DNA from: Flavihumibacter rivuli
GTDB taxonomy: Bacteria > Bacteroidota > Bacteroidia > Chitinophagales > Chitinophagaceae
Assembly (NCBI RefSeq): GCF_018595685.2
Contig: NZ_CP092334.1
Span: 338,001 to 402,000 of the forward strand
DNA length: 64,000 bases
Direction: 5' to 3'
Part shown: in pieces, positions 53,969-62,279 of the stretch
Layout: each line of letters begins with the position of its first letter
How positions within the stretch are numbered: the stretch's first letter is position 1
Notes under the pieces: model-generated
The model's input: only the letters and a program-made list of their open reading frames with translations
What the model was told of the DNA's origin: nothing
Database searches by the model: none
Program-made: the position numbers and the translations under genes

Positions 53969-54796
53969 TCAGATGTGTAGATAGAATTGTATGAAAAATG
54001 TTTTTGTTGCCAGATTAAAACCTGATGCCATGAAGCCTTTTGTCAGATTGGATTTTTCTGCAAAATATTTTCTGATGCCAAACACCTTCGCCGTATGATG
54101 ACTATTAGGGAATTGTAATTCAATAAACGGTGAAATACTCTTTTTAAATTTTGAAAATACGGCAACTGATACAGCAGCTGTTTTTCTGTAAGTTATTGTG
54201 TAGTTCAAAAAGCGAAATTGTCCGTCACTCCCTAAAAAGTATTCATACTTTGAAACGAACCCGGCCAGCCGGATGTTTTTCATATTAATTCCGACATGAA
54301 GGGCACCCGTTGAATCATGATACGATAATCCAACTCCTAACGATAATCCATCAGAATATTTATACTGTAACTTGATAGTGGGCCTTGCACCTGTTATAGT
54401 TGCCTGCGCTTTAGATTCAATGAGACTTTCGGCGGTAGTAGGATTGGGTCTTAATTCAGTAGTCAAAGTAGCTGTATAGCCCATCACTATTTTTGTCTTA
54501 CGGTCAGGCTTCCATATGAATTCAACAGAACTGTTAGTATATGATTGCTTCGATATTGTTAATGCTCCGAATACCCGAAAGCTGCTTTTTTTATTGAATG
54601 AGTCAGATAGCATGAATGCAACTCGTAATGCTGAGCTGTTTTGAATGAAAGCTGGTTTGTTAACCGTAGTGAACGTTTCAGATAAGAATCCTGCAAATAT
54701 TCTTTCAACCCGGCTATTATTGGTGAGTGCAAAAGGCCCCTTTTGTGCACTCACCAATACCGGAAACAGTAAAAGTAAAGTGATGAAAATACGCAT
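53969..54796 (-). CDS. Outer-membrane-type beta-barrel protein, hypothetical
   Basis: The ATG at 54796 gives 275 residues with a clear signal peptide (MRIFITLLLLFPVLVSAQ). The mature part alternates hydrophobic and polar residues in strands separated by short turns (FRVFGALTISKQSYTNSSVE, then IVMGYTATLTTELRP, LSLGVGLSYHDSTGALHVG). It closes with an aromatic final strand, TKTFFIQFYLHI, as in outer-membrane barrels. I do not recognise a family. It lies between DoxX and the tautomerase and probably belongs to their operon. Confidence 0.65.
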   Translation of the reverse strand: MRIFITLLLLFPVLVSAQKGPFALTNNSRVERIFAGFLSETFTTVNKPAFIQNSSALRVAFMLSDSFNKKSSFRVFGALTISKQSYTNSSVEFIWKPDRKTKIVMGYTATLTTELRPNPTTAESLIESKAQATITGARPTIKLQYKYSDGLSLGVGLSYHDSTGALHVGINMKNIRLAGFVSKYEYFLGSDGQFRFLNYTITYRKTAAVSVAVFSKFKKSISPFIELQFPNSHHTAKVFGIRKYFAEKSNLTKGFMASGFNLATKTFFIQFYLHI

Positions 54797-54820
54797 CAGG
54801 TACAACCTGTTACTTTAGAA

Positions 54821-55255
54821 TTACTGCAAACTTTTTCTTGCTATTATTGTGTCAAAAGCATACTTACCTCCGCCTGTAATAATCAGACCAATAAATACAG
54901 CTGCATCTTCTAACGCATGAGAAGCTCCATTAAATCCCTCATTTTGTGCATAATGGAAAATAGTGGCTACAATCATTGTTAGAAGCAGGAATAATGATGC
55001 TGGTCTCACAAATAGCCCAATTATGAGTAATAGCCCACCTGCAAATTCAGCTACTGCAGCCAGAAATCCCCAGAATGCATATCCGCTTTTTATGCCCAGA
55101 AAACCCATAGAGCTTCCTACATAACTCCAGGTTTCAGTACCACCCATGAGTTTAGGGATACCGTGTAATACAAACATGAATCCAATCAATACTCTTACGA
55201 TGAGTAATCCAAGATTTAATTGTTGCTCGTTTAAATCAAAAATCATTTTTTTCAT
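54821..55255 (-). CDS. DoxX family membrane protein
   Basis: The ATG at 55255 (144 residues) is preferred to a far upstream ATG in the same frame. The product has four membrane helices and the DoxX pattern: GLLIVRVLIGFMFVLHGIPK, FLAAVAEFAGGLLLIIGLFV, a third helix with LFLLLTMIVATIFHY, and GGGKYAFDTIIARK at the end. DoxX proteins are linked to thiol, quinone or redox balance in several bacteria. It is first in the operon that includes the outer-membrane, tautomerase, SDR and NTF2-fold genes and is divergent from the AraC regulator. Confidence 0.9.
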   Translation of the reverse strand: MKKMIFDLNEQQLNLGLLIVRVLIGFMFVLHGIPKLMGGTETWSYVGSSMGFLGIKSGYAFWGFLAAVAEFAGGLLLIIGLFVRPASLFLLLTMIVATIFHYAQNEGFNGASHALEDAAVFIGLIITGGGKYAFDTIIARKSLQ

Positions 55256-55449
55256 AATATTTTTTTGCAAAAGTGAGGGTAGAGATGACCCCTGTAAATA
55301 GATAAAAGGACGGATGACTTGCATTTTTATTCATTTTGGGAACCCTTGAATGGTTATCATGTCGAAATGTGCAGGTAAACTGTCGTTTTATGCAAGGGAA
55401 TATATCTTATTCATATACTAACTTTATGCTCCTAAAGAATAAGTGCAAA

Positions 55450-56364
55450 ATGAATAAGCGAAAAATAGCCCCCGTTTTTGCAATTGGTGATCATTGTAAT
55501 ACCAAAATGGTAAGGAGTATAAAAGTTGGGGCGTTTTCGGATACGGCCTGTATGGCTTCAGAATTTGAAGAAGGGCACCGTCAGCAATACTATGAAATCG
55601 CATGGCTTAAAAGCGGAAGCGGCAATCATATTATTGATACGATTAACTATTCCTATTCAGGTTCTGTTCTTTTTATGCTTTCACCGGGACAAATGCATGA
55701 AATCAAACCGGTCGAGAAGGGGGAGGGCTATGTCATCAAGTTTTTATCATCCCTGTTTTCTAATAGTCAGGACTCAGAAGAATACCTTGTAAAGACCGGA
55801 TTATTTGATAATATTCAATCTGAACCTTTAATCAAATTAAATGCGTCCACACATTCTTTATTAGAGGATTTGTTGAAAAAAATGGAGGCTGAATTTAATG
55901 CTGAGGAACAAGACAATGAAAAGATATTACAGGCATATCTCAAGATACTAATTACACACATCAGCAGGTTAAAAAAAATAACCGGTAAGAGTGAACAGGC
56001 AGGAGTTGATTTGCATTTTTCTCTTTTTCATAAGTATAAAATGGAAGTGGAAAGTAATTTCAGAACACAGCACCAGGTTCAGGAATACGCAGCCAAATTA
56101 AAGACACAAGCACGAACACTTAATTCTTTGTCTAAAAAGTTTATGAATAAGACGGCTGGTGAAATAATTGCTGACAGGCTTATTCTGGAAGCAAAAAGGG
56201 AACTATACTATAACCTAAAAAGTATTAAAGAAATTGGATATGGTCTTGGTTTTGAAGATCCTGCCTACTTTACACGATTTTTTAAAAAGCAAACGGGCGT
56301 TTCGCCTCAGGAATTTAAGCTGAGTCAGCCTACTGTTGGACTTAGAAATACTTCTGTATCATGA
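55450..56364 (+). CDS. AraC-family transcriptional regulator
   Basis: The ATG at 55450 gives 304 residues. The N-terminal cupin-like ligand domain (about 1-190) includes EIAWLKSGSGNHIIDTINYS and FMLSPGQMHEIKPVEKGEGY. The C-terminal AraC DNA-binding domain (about 210-295) has two helix-turn-helix units: QEYAAKLKTQARTLNSLSKK and SIKEIGYGLGFEDPAYFTRF, ending in KKQTGVSPQEFK. It faces the DoxX-tautomerase-SDR operon across about 195 bases, a classic layout for a regulator controlling its divergent neighbour. Confidence 0.92.
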   Translation: MNKRKIAPVFAIGDHCNTKMVRSIKVGAFSDTACMASEFEEGHRQQYYEIAWLKSGSGNHIIDTINYSYSGSVLFMLSPGQMHEIKPVEKGEGYVIKFLSSLFSNSQDSEEYLVKTGLFDNIQSEPLIKLNASTHSLLEDLLKKMEAEFNAEEQDNEKILQAYLKILITHISRLKKITGKSEQAGVDLHFSLFHKYKMEVESNFRTQHQVQEYAAKLKTQARTLNSLSKKFMNKTAGEIIADRLILEAKRELYYNLKSIKEIGYGLGFEDPAYFTRFFKKQTGVSPQEFKLSQPTVGLRNTSVS

Positions 56365-56600
56365 ATTTACTCCACACTGATTTTTTTGTTTGTATCTCCA
56401 TGAATTAATAGTAGCTACTTATCTGGTTATATATGATTTTGAGCGGTTCATAAAAATGCAGATAAAAAATATTAATAAATATCTGCCAATTGTGGAATCT
56501 GACTTTTCCTTAATTCATTGCTTATTCTCCTGTATTCATTTGTTTGTTAGTGCAATAGCAAAGACGTGTTATTAGTTTTACTATTCATTAAATAAAATTG

Positions 56601-57353
56601 ATGGCAATGAACAGAGAATTGATTTTTTTAAGAGCTTTTGCAGCTTTCGCCGTGATCGGTATGATTTTTATAACTTCTACAGCTTTTTAAAAATAGGGCA
56701 ACCAAAAGTTTAGTGAAATTAATGTAGAGCGCATCAATATTGTAGAAAAAGACGGTACGGTTAAAATGATTATTACAAATGTGGATCGTTTCCCGAACGG
56801 TAAAGTTAAAATCAATGGCAGACCCACCAACGAAGACCGTAAAATGCGATCAGGCATGCTATTCTTCAATGAAGATGGGCTCGAATGCGGTTGTTTTATT
56901 TATGATGGGAAAATGACGAAGAATGGTCATAGTGCAGGATTGTCACTTACGTATGATCATTATGATGGTGACCAGGTAATCCAATTACTTACTCAGGATG
57001 AAAAAGACGGAAATAATCGAAGGAACAACAGTGGTCTTACGTTTAATGACCGCCCTTCAAGTGAGTCGCAACTCAGGATTTCAGAGATTTATAAAGAGCT
57101 AGATGAATTGGCAAAGAAAGATTCGAAAGCTGCAGATGAAAAATATAAATACTTCGAATCACAGGGTTTTATTAGTGGTTCTCCCCGTATGATGTTGGGT
57201 AAAACACGCAGTGGTACGAATTGTTTGTTTCTTTTAGATAATAAAGGAATGCCGAGAGCTTCTTTCTCTGTTGATAAAGAGAAAAATGCAAGGCTTGATT
57301 TTTATGATTATAAGGGAAGTGTGATTTCATCATTCCATCAAAAGGATAAATAG
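56601..57353 (+). pseudogene. Split signal-peptide protein gene, stops in the linker
   Basis: An ATG at 56601 opens a frame encoding a signal-like helix (MAMNRELIFLRAFAAFAVIG and on to ITSTAF) that stops at TAA (56688-56690), with TAG two codons later (56694-56696). The same frame then continues open for over 200 codons: GNQKFSEINVERINIVEKDG, then VDRFPNGKVKINGRP, LTYDHYDGDQVIQLL and RMMLGKTRSGTNCLFLLDN. The body looks intact, and only the short linker carries the stops. Either the gene is freshly broken, or the body is restarted from the internal ATG at 56766, which would remove the conserved start and the export signal. Sequence error is also possible. Confidence 0.65.
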
Positions 57354-57439
57354 CAGCGAAAATTGTGTTTTGTAGAGTGTTACAGTTTGTCGCATAGATC
57401 AGAAAAAAAATAAAAATTTAAGCAAATAAAACAGAAATC

Positions 57440-57766
57440 ATGAAGTATTATTTAAACGTATTGCAAAACTATGCAGTTTTCAATGGCAGGGCAGGAAGGG
57501 CTGAGTTCTGGTATTTCTTCTTTTATCATTTATTGATCGCTTTTGTGCTGGGGCGGATGGGGGCAATACTATCTATTGATCTGTTATCGATTTATTATCC
57601 TGCAATGTTAATTCCCTCAATTGCGGTAAGTGCCAGGCGAATGCATGATGCAGGCAAAAGCGGATGGTGTGTTTTAATTCCTTTTTATAATATTGTATTG
57701 GCGGTGAGCGAAGGAACCAAAGGAGAAAATAAGTACGGAAATCAACTCCCTACCAATGCTACATGA
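57440..57766 (+). CDS. DUF805 membrane protein
   Basis: The 108-residue product has the DUF805 pattern: YLNVLQNYAVFNGRAGRAEF at the start, WYFFFYHLLIAFVLGRMGAI as the first helix, SVSARRMHDAGKSGWC-like AVSARRMHDAGKSGWCVLIP in the middle, and a C-terminal GTKGENKYG. These small inner-membrane proteins have no defined role. It follows the split gene in the same direction with an 86-base gap. Confidence 0.9.
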   Translation: MKYYLNVLQNYAVFNGRAGRAEFWYFFFYHLLIAFVLGRMGAILSIDLLSIYYPAMLIPSIAVSARRMHDAGKSGWCVLIPFYNIVLAVSEGTKGENKYGNQLPTNAT

Positions 57767-57850
57767 ACTAAGAAATGCTGCAACCAATAACAACAGGGAA
57801 TAAATGAGAATTATTTTCATTCTATTAATTATTTATTTTTCGAATACTTA

Positions 57851-58474
57851 TTATAAATTAATTCCAAAATGTAGACCGGGCTCTGGTGTCCATTTTGGCC
57901 ATTTGTCATCTTTTTCTTTAAAACCAGTAGGCATTTTTGTTTGAACAGGACGACCAGCAACCCCAAGAGATGGTTCTATAAAAAATCGATCCTTCAGGAG
58001 TTTAACGTGATACCCGACCCGATAAGTGTTAAATATAATAAATCCATCACCTACCTTATCACCGTTTTCATTTTTGAATGTTTGCCACATAGGCATTGCA
58101 TGTACAGCTGCGTAAAGACCTTTCCAAAAATATCGTTGATAAGCCAGGCCAATTCCATATTCTCTTATATAACCAGGGAATTTCTCTTCAGGTGTACCGT
58201 ATGCCTTATTATAAAACGGATTAATGCCAAGTGGCCATGCATGTTTCCAGGTAATTAGTTCAAGTGAAACAACATCTTTCCCTGTAATACGATATCCTGC
58301 ATTTAGTTGAACAAAGCCGGGTGGGTTTACCTTATCTACATTGCCTAATAAAAACAGGGTGCTGCCAATGAACCACTTTTTGTAAGTGCTGTCTGTTTTA
58401 GCATATTGGGCTTTGAGTTGAAGCGTGCTTGATATCATTAAGACAAAACCAATGAATAAAACTTTCTTTTGCAT
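57851..58474 (-). CDS. Outer-membrane-type beta-barrel protein A (intact paralogue)
   Basis: The 207-residue precursor has a signal peptide (MQKKVLFIGFVLMISSTLQL, cleaved near KAQ). The mature protein alternates aromatic and polar residues in strand-like repeats: YKKWFIGSTLFLLGNVDKVN, VQLNAGYRITGKDVVSLELI, GIGLAYQRYFWKGLYAAVHA, and an ending EPGLHFGINL. Phe or Leu at the last position and paired strands suggest a small barrel. A paralogue at 59412-60049 aligns along its length but is broken. Both share an upstream palindrome next to their promoters. The function is unknown. Confidence 0.72.
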   Translation of the reverse strand: MQKKVLFIGFVLMISSTLQLKAQYAKTDSTYKKWFIGSTLFLLGNVDKVNPPGFVQLNAGYRITGKDVVSLELITWKHAWPLGINPFYNKAYGTPEEKFPGYIREYGIGLAYQRYFWKGLYAAVHAMPMWQTFKNENGDKVGDGFIIFNTYRVGYHVKLLKDRFFIEPSLGVAGRPVQTKMPTGFKEKDDKWPKWTPEPGLHFGINL

Positions 58475-58502
58475 ATCTTTTCTTTTTATGTGTAGCGATA
58501 CT

Positions 58503-58553
58503 GCAAAAGTGCATTTGCGAGATACAACAACTCATTCACTTAAGTTAAGAAAT
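58503..58553 (-). promoter_or_regulatory. Promoter and palindromic site upstream of barrel gene A
   Basis: Read on the minus strand, CACTTTTG (58503-58510) is a one-mismatch TAnnTTTG box, with TTG 17 bases further upstream (58528-58530). Just beyond lies a 19-base motif at 58535-58553, TTCACTTAAGTTAAGAAAT on the plus strand. It contains the near-perfect palindrome CTTAAGTTAAG and is identical to one at 60106-60124. Position just upstream of the promoter suits an activator site. Confidence 0.5.
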
Positions 58554-58770
58554 AAAGTTAGTTTTACTTTCTCCCCAATGCCTGCTCTTAATCTAACGCA
58601 ATGATTGTGGTTTTGTAGCTAAAAAACGTTCTTTTTTCCGGGGTAATGCAATTTTGAAACATGTTACTGCTACAACAACAAATGTTGAGTATAAAAAAAT
58701 ACTAAACGTCAACACTACATAAAATTACGTTGTAGGATGTGTCACATCTCTCACTCTGGTTTTTCAGTTT

Positions 58771-59136
58771 CTATAGTTGAATACAGCTGCCGCCAATTAC
58801 TTTCAGGTCTCCGTTTATTGAGCTCCAGATTCGTATATATCTGAATTTTCCCTGAATGGGGGTTCCCTGCATTTTTCCTTTTGTATCGTAAACAACAATA
58901 ACTACTGCTGTGCTATCAATCAAATTAATTTGTTCTATAGTCGGGTTCAACTCTTCAACTATCATCGTTCCGGAACGATGAGAAGCTAAATCCATTTCTT
59001 TAGTTATCGTCTGTCCGCCAGGTAAAATGAAAAGGAGGTCGGGGTGAAGTAATTTGTTAAGGGTGACAATATCACTTGATTGAATTGCTTTTACAAGTTC
59101 ATCTTCCAGTTTTATTATTTGTTCTTTGTTAATCAT
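58771..59136 (-). CDS. DUF4440/NTF2-fold protein
   Basis: The 121-residue cytoplasmic product fits the DUF4440 branch of the NTF2 fold: IIKLEDELVKAIQSSDIVTL, LLHPDLLFILPGGQTITKEM and the closing FRYIRIWSSINGDLKVIGGS. Relatives are frequent in Bacteroidota without an assigned reaction. It lies between the two barrel paralogues on the same strand. Confidence 0.85.
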   Translation of the reverse strand: MINKEQIIKLEDELVKAIQSSDIVTLNKLLHPDLLFILPGGQTITKEMDLASHRSGTMIVEELNPTIEQINLIDSTAVVIVVYDTKGKMQGTPIQGKFRYIRIWSSINGDLKVIGGSCIQL

Positions 59137-59411
59137 AAAATCCCTTTTCTTTCAATAATCATTAGTAAAGATCGAATTGTCTTACTATTACCCACTAATT
59201 ACTAATTAATGCTGTACTGAACCTTGAATTAGATTTGTTTGTATAGGGGGGCTACAGTGCCTGTGCTGTTTTGATTAACTGCAACATACTTTCCATAGGT
59301 GCTGAAGTGAAACACTTTCATACCAGGAACTTTATCGCAAACCTTGAATTTGGAGTCCTACCTTAATTTGTAAATCATCAGGAGATCGATATTGAGTGCA
59401 GATTACGACTT

Positions 59412-60049
59412 TCATTTTTTCTGTTTCACATTAAAATCGTATCCAAAGTCAAGTCCCGGTTGAATATAGTAGTTGTTCCACTTTTTTTCAACTGATTGAA
59501 AAGATGCAGTAACATATGTACTTACCGGCCAGTAACTGCATTCTATCGAGGGTTCAAAAAAGAAACGCTTTTTAATAAATTGAAACTGGTAGCCTAAATA
59601 GAAGTCAAGGTATAAGGTGTACCCGTTTCCAATCTTCTGCTTATTCTGATCGATATATTTTTCAAATGCATTTAATGCATAAAGCGATGTATAGGCTCCT
59701 TTCCACCAAAACCGCTGATATCCTAATGTTGGTGTCAGTATGCTTGCATCCCCCGGATAGTTCTCTCCCTTCGCATAAAATGTGGATGATCTGAAAGGGA
59801 TGCCTAATGGCCAGGCGTAAATGGGTTGCTTAAATCGGATGGAAACAACATCTTTGGTGGTTATCCTGTACCCCACATTTAATTTCACATATTCAGGATT
59901 GTTTACATTATCCAAATTTCCAAGTAGATATAACGTACTCCCAACATAAAACCGTTTATAAGTACTGTCCTTTGTGCATCTTTTGCATTTACTTTTAAAT
60001 TACCTGCCAGTACAAAAGCAAGCCCAATCTATAAGTTTTTCTTTTGCAT
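59412..60049 (-). pseudogene. Broken paralogue of the outer-membrane barrel gene
   Basis: The intact C-terminal part (59412-59915) aligns with the paralogue at 57851: VKLNVGYRITTKDVVSIRFK, FWWKGAYTSLYALNAFEKYI, then FFFEPSIECSYWPVSTYV and PGLDFGYDF. Upstream, an ATG at 60049 opens the expected signal peptide (MQKKNL) but meets TAG at the seventh codon. The region KDSTYKRFYVGSTLYLLGN, which matches the paralogue, lies in another frame, so there is also a frameshift near 59970. The promoter and palindromic site are still recognisable, suggesting recent decay. Confidence 0.75.
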
Positions 60050-60074
60050 ATATATTTTATTGTTAATTGATACT

Positions 60075-60124
60075 GCAAAAGTCGATAGGTGAACTGCAAA
60101 AGCCTTTCACTTAAGTTAAGAAAT
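60075..60124 (-). promoter_or_regulatory. Promoter-like region and palindromic site upstream of the broken paralogue
   Basis: Minus-strand GACTTTTG (60075-60082) resembles TAnnTTTG. The 19-base motif at 60106-60124 is identical to the one at 58535-58553 and lies six bases from the stop codon of the Crp/Fnr regulator gene. The 14-base GATACTGCAAAAGT is also shared by both upstream regions. Confidence 0.5.
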
Positions 60125-60129
60125 TGGCT

Positions 60130-60708
60130 TTAGCTCTTTTTTTCAAGAATTCTTGCTCTCAGCCTGCTTAATGATTGAGGTTTGATGCCTAAATAGCTGG
60201 CTAACTGGTGTTGTGGAACACGCTGAATAAGGTCAGGTCTGTTTTCCAGTAAGTTCAGGTAACGCTCTTCGGGTGAAGAAGTTTTAAATCCATCAAAATC
60301 TATTTGCTTTTTAGCTAACAATTCTTCCGACAATTTCCGGCACATGATTTCAAACTTTGGGAATTTGCTGTTCACTTCAGCTTCCATATCAGTATTTGTA
60401 ATAGTTAGAATACTTTCTTCTACACAACTGATAAAATAGTCAGATGGAGTTTGATTAATAACGCAATGTGGAGTTAAAACGTCCATTTCTGTGTAGAAAG
60501 CGGTTGTCTTTTCCTCTCCATCTATGATATAATACGTTCGGATACATCCCTTTAAAACGAAATAGCTTTCTTTTGAATGTTGACCTTCTTTGAGTAAAAT
60601 AGTTCCTTTCTTTACGGATTGAAACAGGTTTAAAGAAAGTAATACGTTCTTTTCTTCTTCTGTGATCGAAATGTATTTTGATATGAAACCAAAAAGCTTG
60701 TTTTGCAT
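60130..60708 (-). CDS. Crp/Fnr-family transcriptional regulator
   Basis: The 192-residue protein has a cyclic-nucleotide-binding-like domain (about 10-125: LFQSVKKGTILLKEGQHSKE, then YFVLKGCIRTYYIIDGEEKT and FYTEMDVLTPHCVI). The C-terminal winged helix (about 150-190) reads RVPQHQLASYLGIKPQSLSR LRARILEKKS. Many Bacteroidota members of this group have lost cAMP binding. The palindromes CTTAAGTTAAG upstream of the two barrel genes are candidate targets, since one lies directly beside this gene. Confidence 0.9.
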   Translation of the reverse strand: MQNKLFGFISKYISITEEEKNVLLSLNLFQSVKKGTILLKEGQHSKESYFVLKGCIRTYYIIDGEEKTTAFYTEMDVLTPHCVINQTPSDYFISCVEESILTITNTDMEAEVNSKFPKFEIMCRKLSEELLAKKQIDFDGFKTSSPEERYLNLLENRPDLIQRVPQHQLASYLGIKPQSLSRLRARILEKKS

Positions 60709-61122
60709 GGTGTTGTTGTTAATTTTAAATGGTATACCTCACAAGTAAACACAGTACTTTTTAAAGGTCGTGATTTTACCTGCTAAATTTCCTGCAAAGC
60801 CATGAAAATCTATGAAAAGCCATCGTGCGAGGCTCTGATGATTTTCTTTGCTGTTGCATTATTTTAAAAAGTACGCAAACGGTTAATTATATGTGAATAT
60901 TTACAATTTCTGATGTAGGCCGTTTTATTTGTTAAACGTATTATACGTTCTTGAGGCATAACTATAATGGTATATAAGTGAAAAAGCAGTCGCATTCTAA
61001 GATTCTGACAGCATTTATAAAAAGGTAAAAAAATCTTTCCTTCCACCCAACCCTTTTGCCCTTTTTAGGTGGTATTAATAGTGATTCTGGCATGGAATGC
61101 TATTAATAACCTCAAAAAATTA
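60709..61122. other. 414-bp AT-rich gap
   Basis: No convincing gene is seen. The stretch is AT-rich and presumably contains the promoter of the Crp/Fnr gene at its left end. A 60-codon frame on the minus strand has no start context or recognisable composition. Confidence 0.5.
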
Positions 61123-61345
61123 ATGATGAACAAAAAAATCGTGTTGGCTGTGATGATGTTGGCAGCCCTGTCATCCTTCAAAAAAGAAAATTCTGAAGAA
61201 TTACCTTCCAAAAGCAAATAGGAGCTGTTAACGGCAAAAGAATGGGGTGTTGAGAAAATTGAAGAAAGAGAAAATCAAAGTCCCTGGGATGATTTTTTTC
61301 CTTTTTTGAGCCCAGCCTCAAGGATAACCGCTTTAAGTTCAAAAC
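61123..61345 (+). pseudogene. Decayed small secreted lipocalin-like gene
   Basis: ATG at 61123 (or 61126) opens a typical signal peptide (MMNKKIVLAVMMLAALSS) and 32 codons that stop at TAG (61219-61221). The same frame goes on with ELLTAKEWGVEKIEERENQS and PWDDFFPFL, which resembles the first strand of lipocalin-like Bacteroidota proteins. A one-base frame change then leads into LKDNRFKFKTD. No full frame remains. I am fairly sure it is a relic; the family is a guess from pattern. Confidence 0.5.
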
Positions 61346-61354
61346 AGACTTTAA

Positions 61355-61735
61355 AGTAGAGAAATTTCAAAAGAGTTGTAAGATAAGTATAAAGAAAAAT
61401 ACAAGATCGAGATAGAACAGATGTAGCAAAATCTGCCAGATGTATCATTGGAAATTTTGAAATAGCAAATGGCTGAAAATAAGTGTTTGGAAATTGCCGT
61501 AGACCTAAGCCAGACTTGGGTTTCATCCCCCTTTGAAACGAAGCAGCAGTTGCAACGTTTAGTCTTTCCAGAAGGAATCTTGTATGACAAGAAAAAAAGT
61601 CAGTTTGAACTCCGAGAGTGGATACATTGTTCGCCGCAATCCCTTATCTGCAAAGGGTTGTAGCAGAAAACAAAAATGGTGAGCCATCAAAGAATCACCA
61701 TTTATACAACCCTGTGCCCGAGACTGGATTGGATA
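61355..61735 (+). pseudogene. Remnant of a serine recombinase C-terminus
   Basis: Reading across two in-frame stops (TAG at 61424-61426 and 61463-61465), the frame gives DKYKEKYKIEIEQM, then NLPDVSLEILK and MAENKCLEIAVDLSQTW, VSSPFETKQQLQRLVFPEGI and LYDKK. After a frame change in an A-run near 61590 it continues DTLFAAIPYLQRVVAENKNG. The order coiled coil, LSQTW, F-x-x-K-QQLQ, LVFPEGILYDKK, then PYL is the C-terminal end of large serine recombinases of Bacteroidota mobile elements. Catalytic and DNA-binding domains are gone. It abuts the tandem array at tRNA-Leu, as expected for an integrase at its attachment site. Confidence 0.65.
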
Positions 61736-61763
61736 GAGCCGATCCTGATGGGTTGGTCTTACC

Positions 61764-61886
61764 CAAAACCCCAACCCTTCTCCTGCGTCGAAGGCTTGAC
61801 TTTTTCCTTGTGCACCCAATCCTGTGCAAGCTCGCTTGTGTACACAAAGAAAAAGCCCCAAACTATTTCATTAGTTTGGGGCTTTG
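61764..61886. repeat. 123-bp structured element, array copy 1
   Basis: Starts CAAAACCCCAA, one base off the consensus left terminus, and ends TTGGGGCTTTG. The long stem here reads CTTTTTCCTTGTG with CACAAAGAAAAAG, so the inner pairs are TG/CA where copy 2 has CG/CG. Confidence 0.85.
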
Positions 61887-61935
61887 TGCCCGAGACTGGA
61901 TTGGATAGAACCGATCCTGGTAAATTGGTCTTACC

Positions 61936-62058
61936 CAAAGCCCCAACCCTTCTCCTGCGTCGAAGGGTCGACTTTTTCTTTGCGCACCCAATCCTGAGCA
62001 AGCTCGCTTGGGTACGCAAAGAAAAAGCCCCAAACCATTTCATTAGTTTGGGGCTTTG
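61936..62058. repeat. 123-bp structured element, array copy 2
   Basis: Full termini CAAAGCCCCAA and TTGGGGCTTTG. The first stem is ACCCTTC/GAAGGGT and the long stem CTTTTTCTTTGCG/CGCAAAGAAAAAG, both perfect. The sequence of the arms differs from other copies but pairing is kept. Confidence 0.85.
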
Positions 62059-62107
62059 TGCCCGAGACTGGATTGGATAGAACCGATCCTGATAGGGTGG
62101 TCTTACC

Positions 62108-62230
62108 CAAAGCCCCAACCCTTCTCCTGCGTCGAAGGCTTGACTTTTTCTTTGTGCACCCAATCCTGAGCAAGCTCGCTTGTGTGCGCAAAGAACAAGC
62201 CCCAAACCATTTCATTAGTTTGGGGCTTTG
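62108..62230. repeat. 123-bp structured element, array copy 3
   Basis: Full termini are present. The long stem pairs TTTGTG with CGCAAA through one G-T pair, and the right arm has CAAAGAACAAG, a single base change. The first stem has one mismatch. Confidence 0.85.
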
Positions 62231-62279
62231 TGCCCGAGACTGGATTGGATAGAACCGATCCTGATGGATTGGGCTTACC

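Noticed and set aside
56390..56575. 61-codon plus-strand frame after the AraC gene
   Set aside because: No ATG close to a ribosome site and low-complexity translation; it looks like chance openness in AT-rich DNA.
60864..61046. 60-codon minus-strand frame in the gap right of the Crp/Fnr gene
   Set aside because: No recognisable composition, no promoter, and an isolated position.
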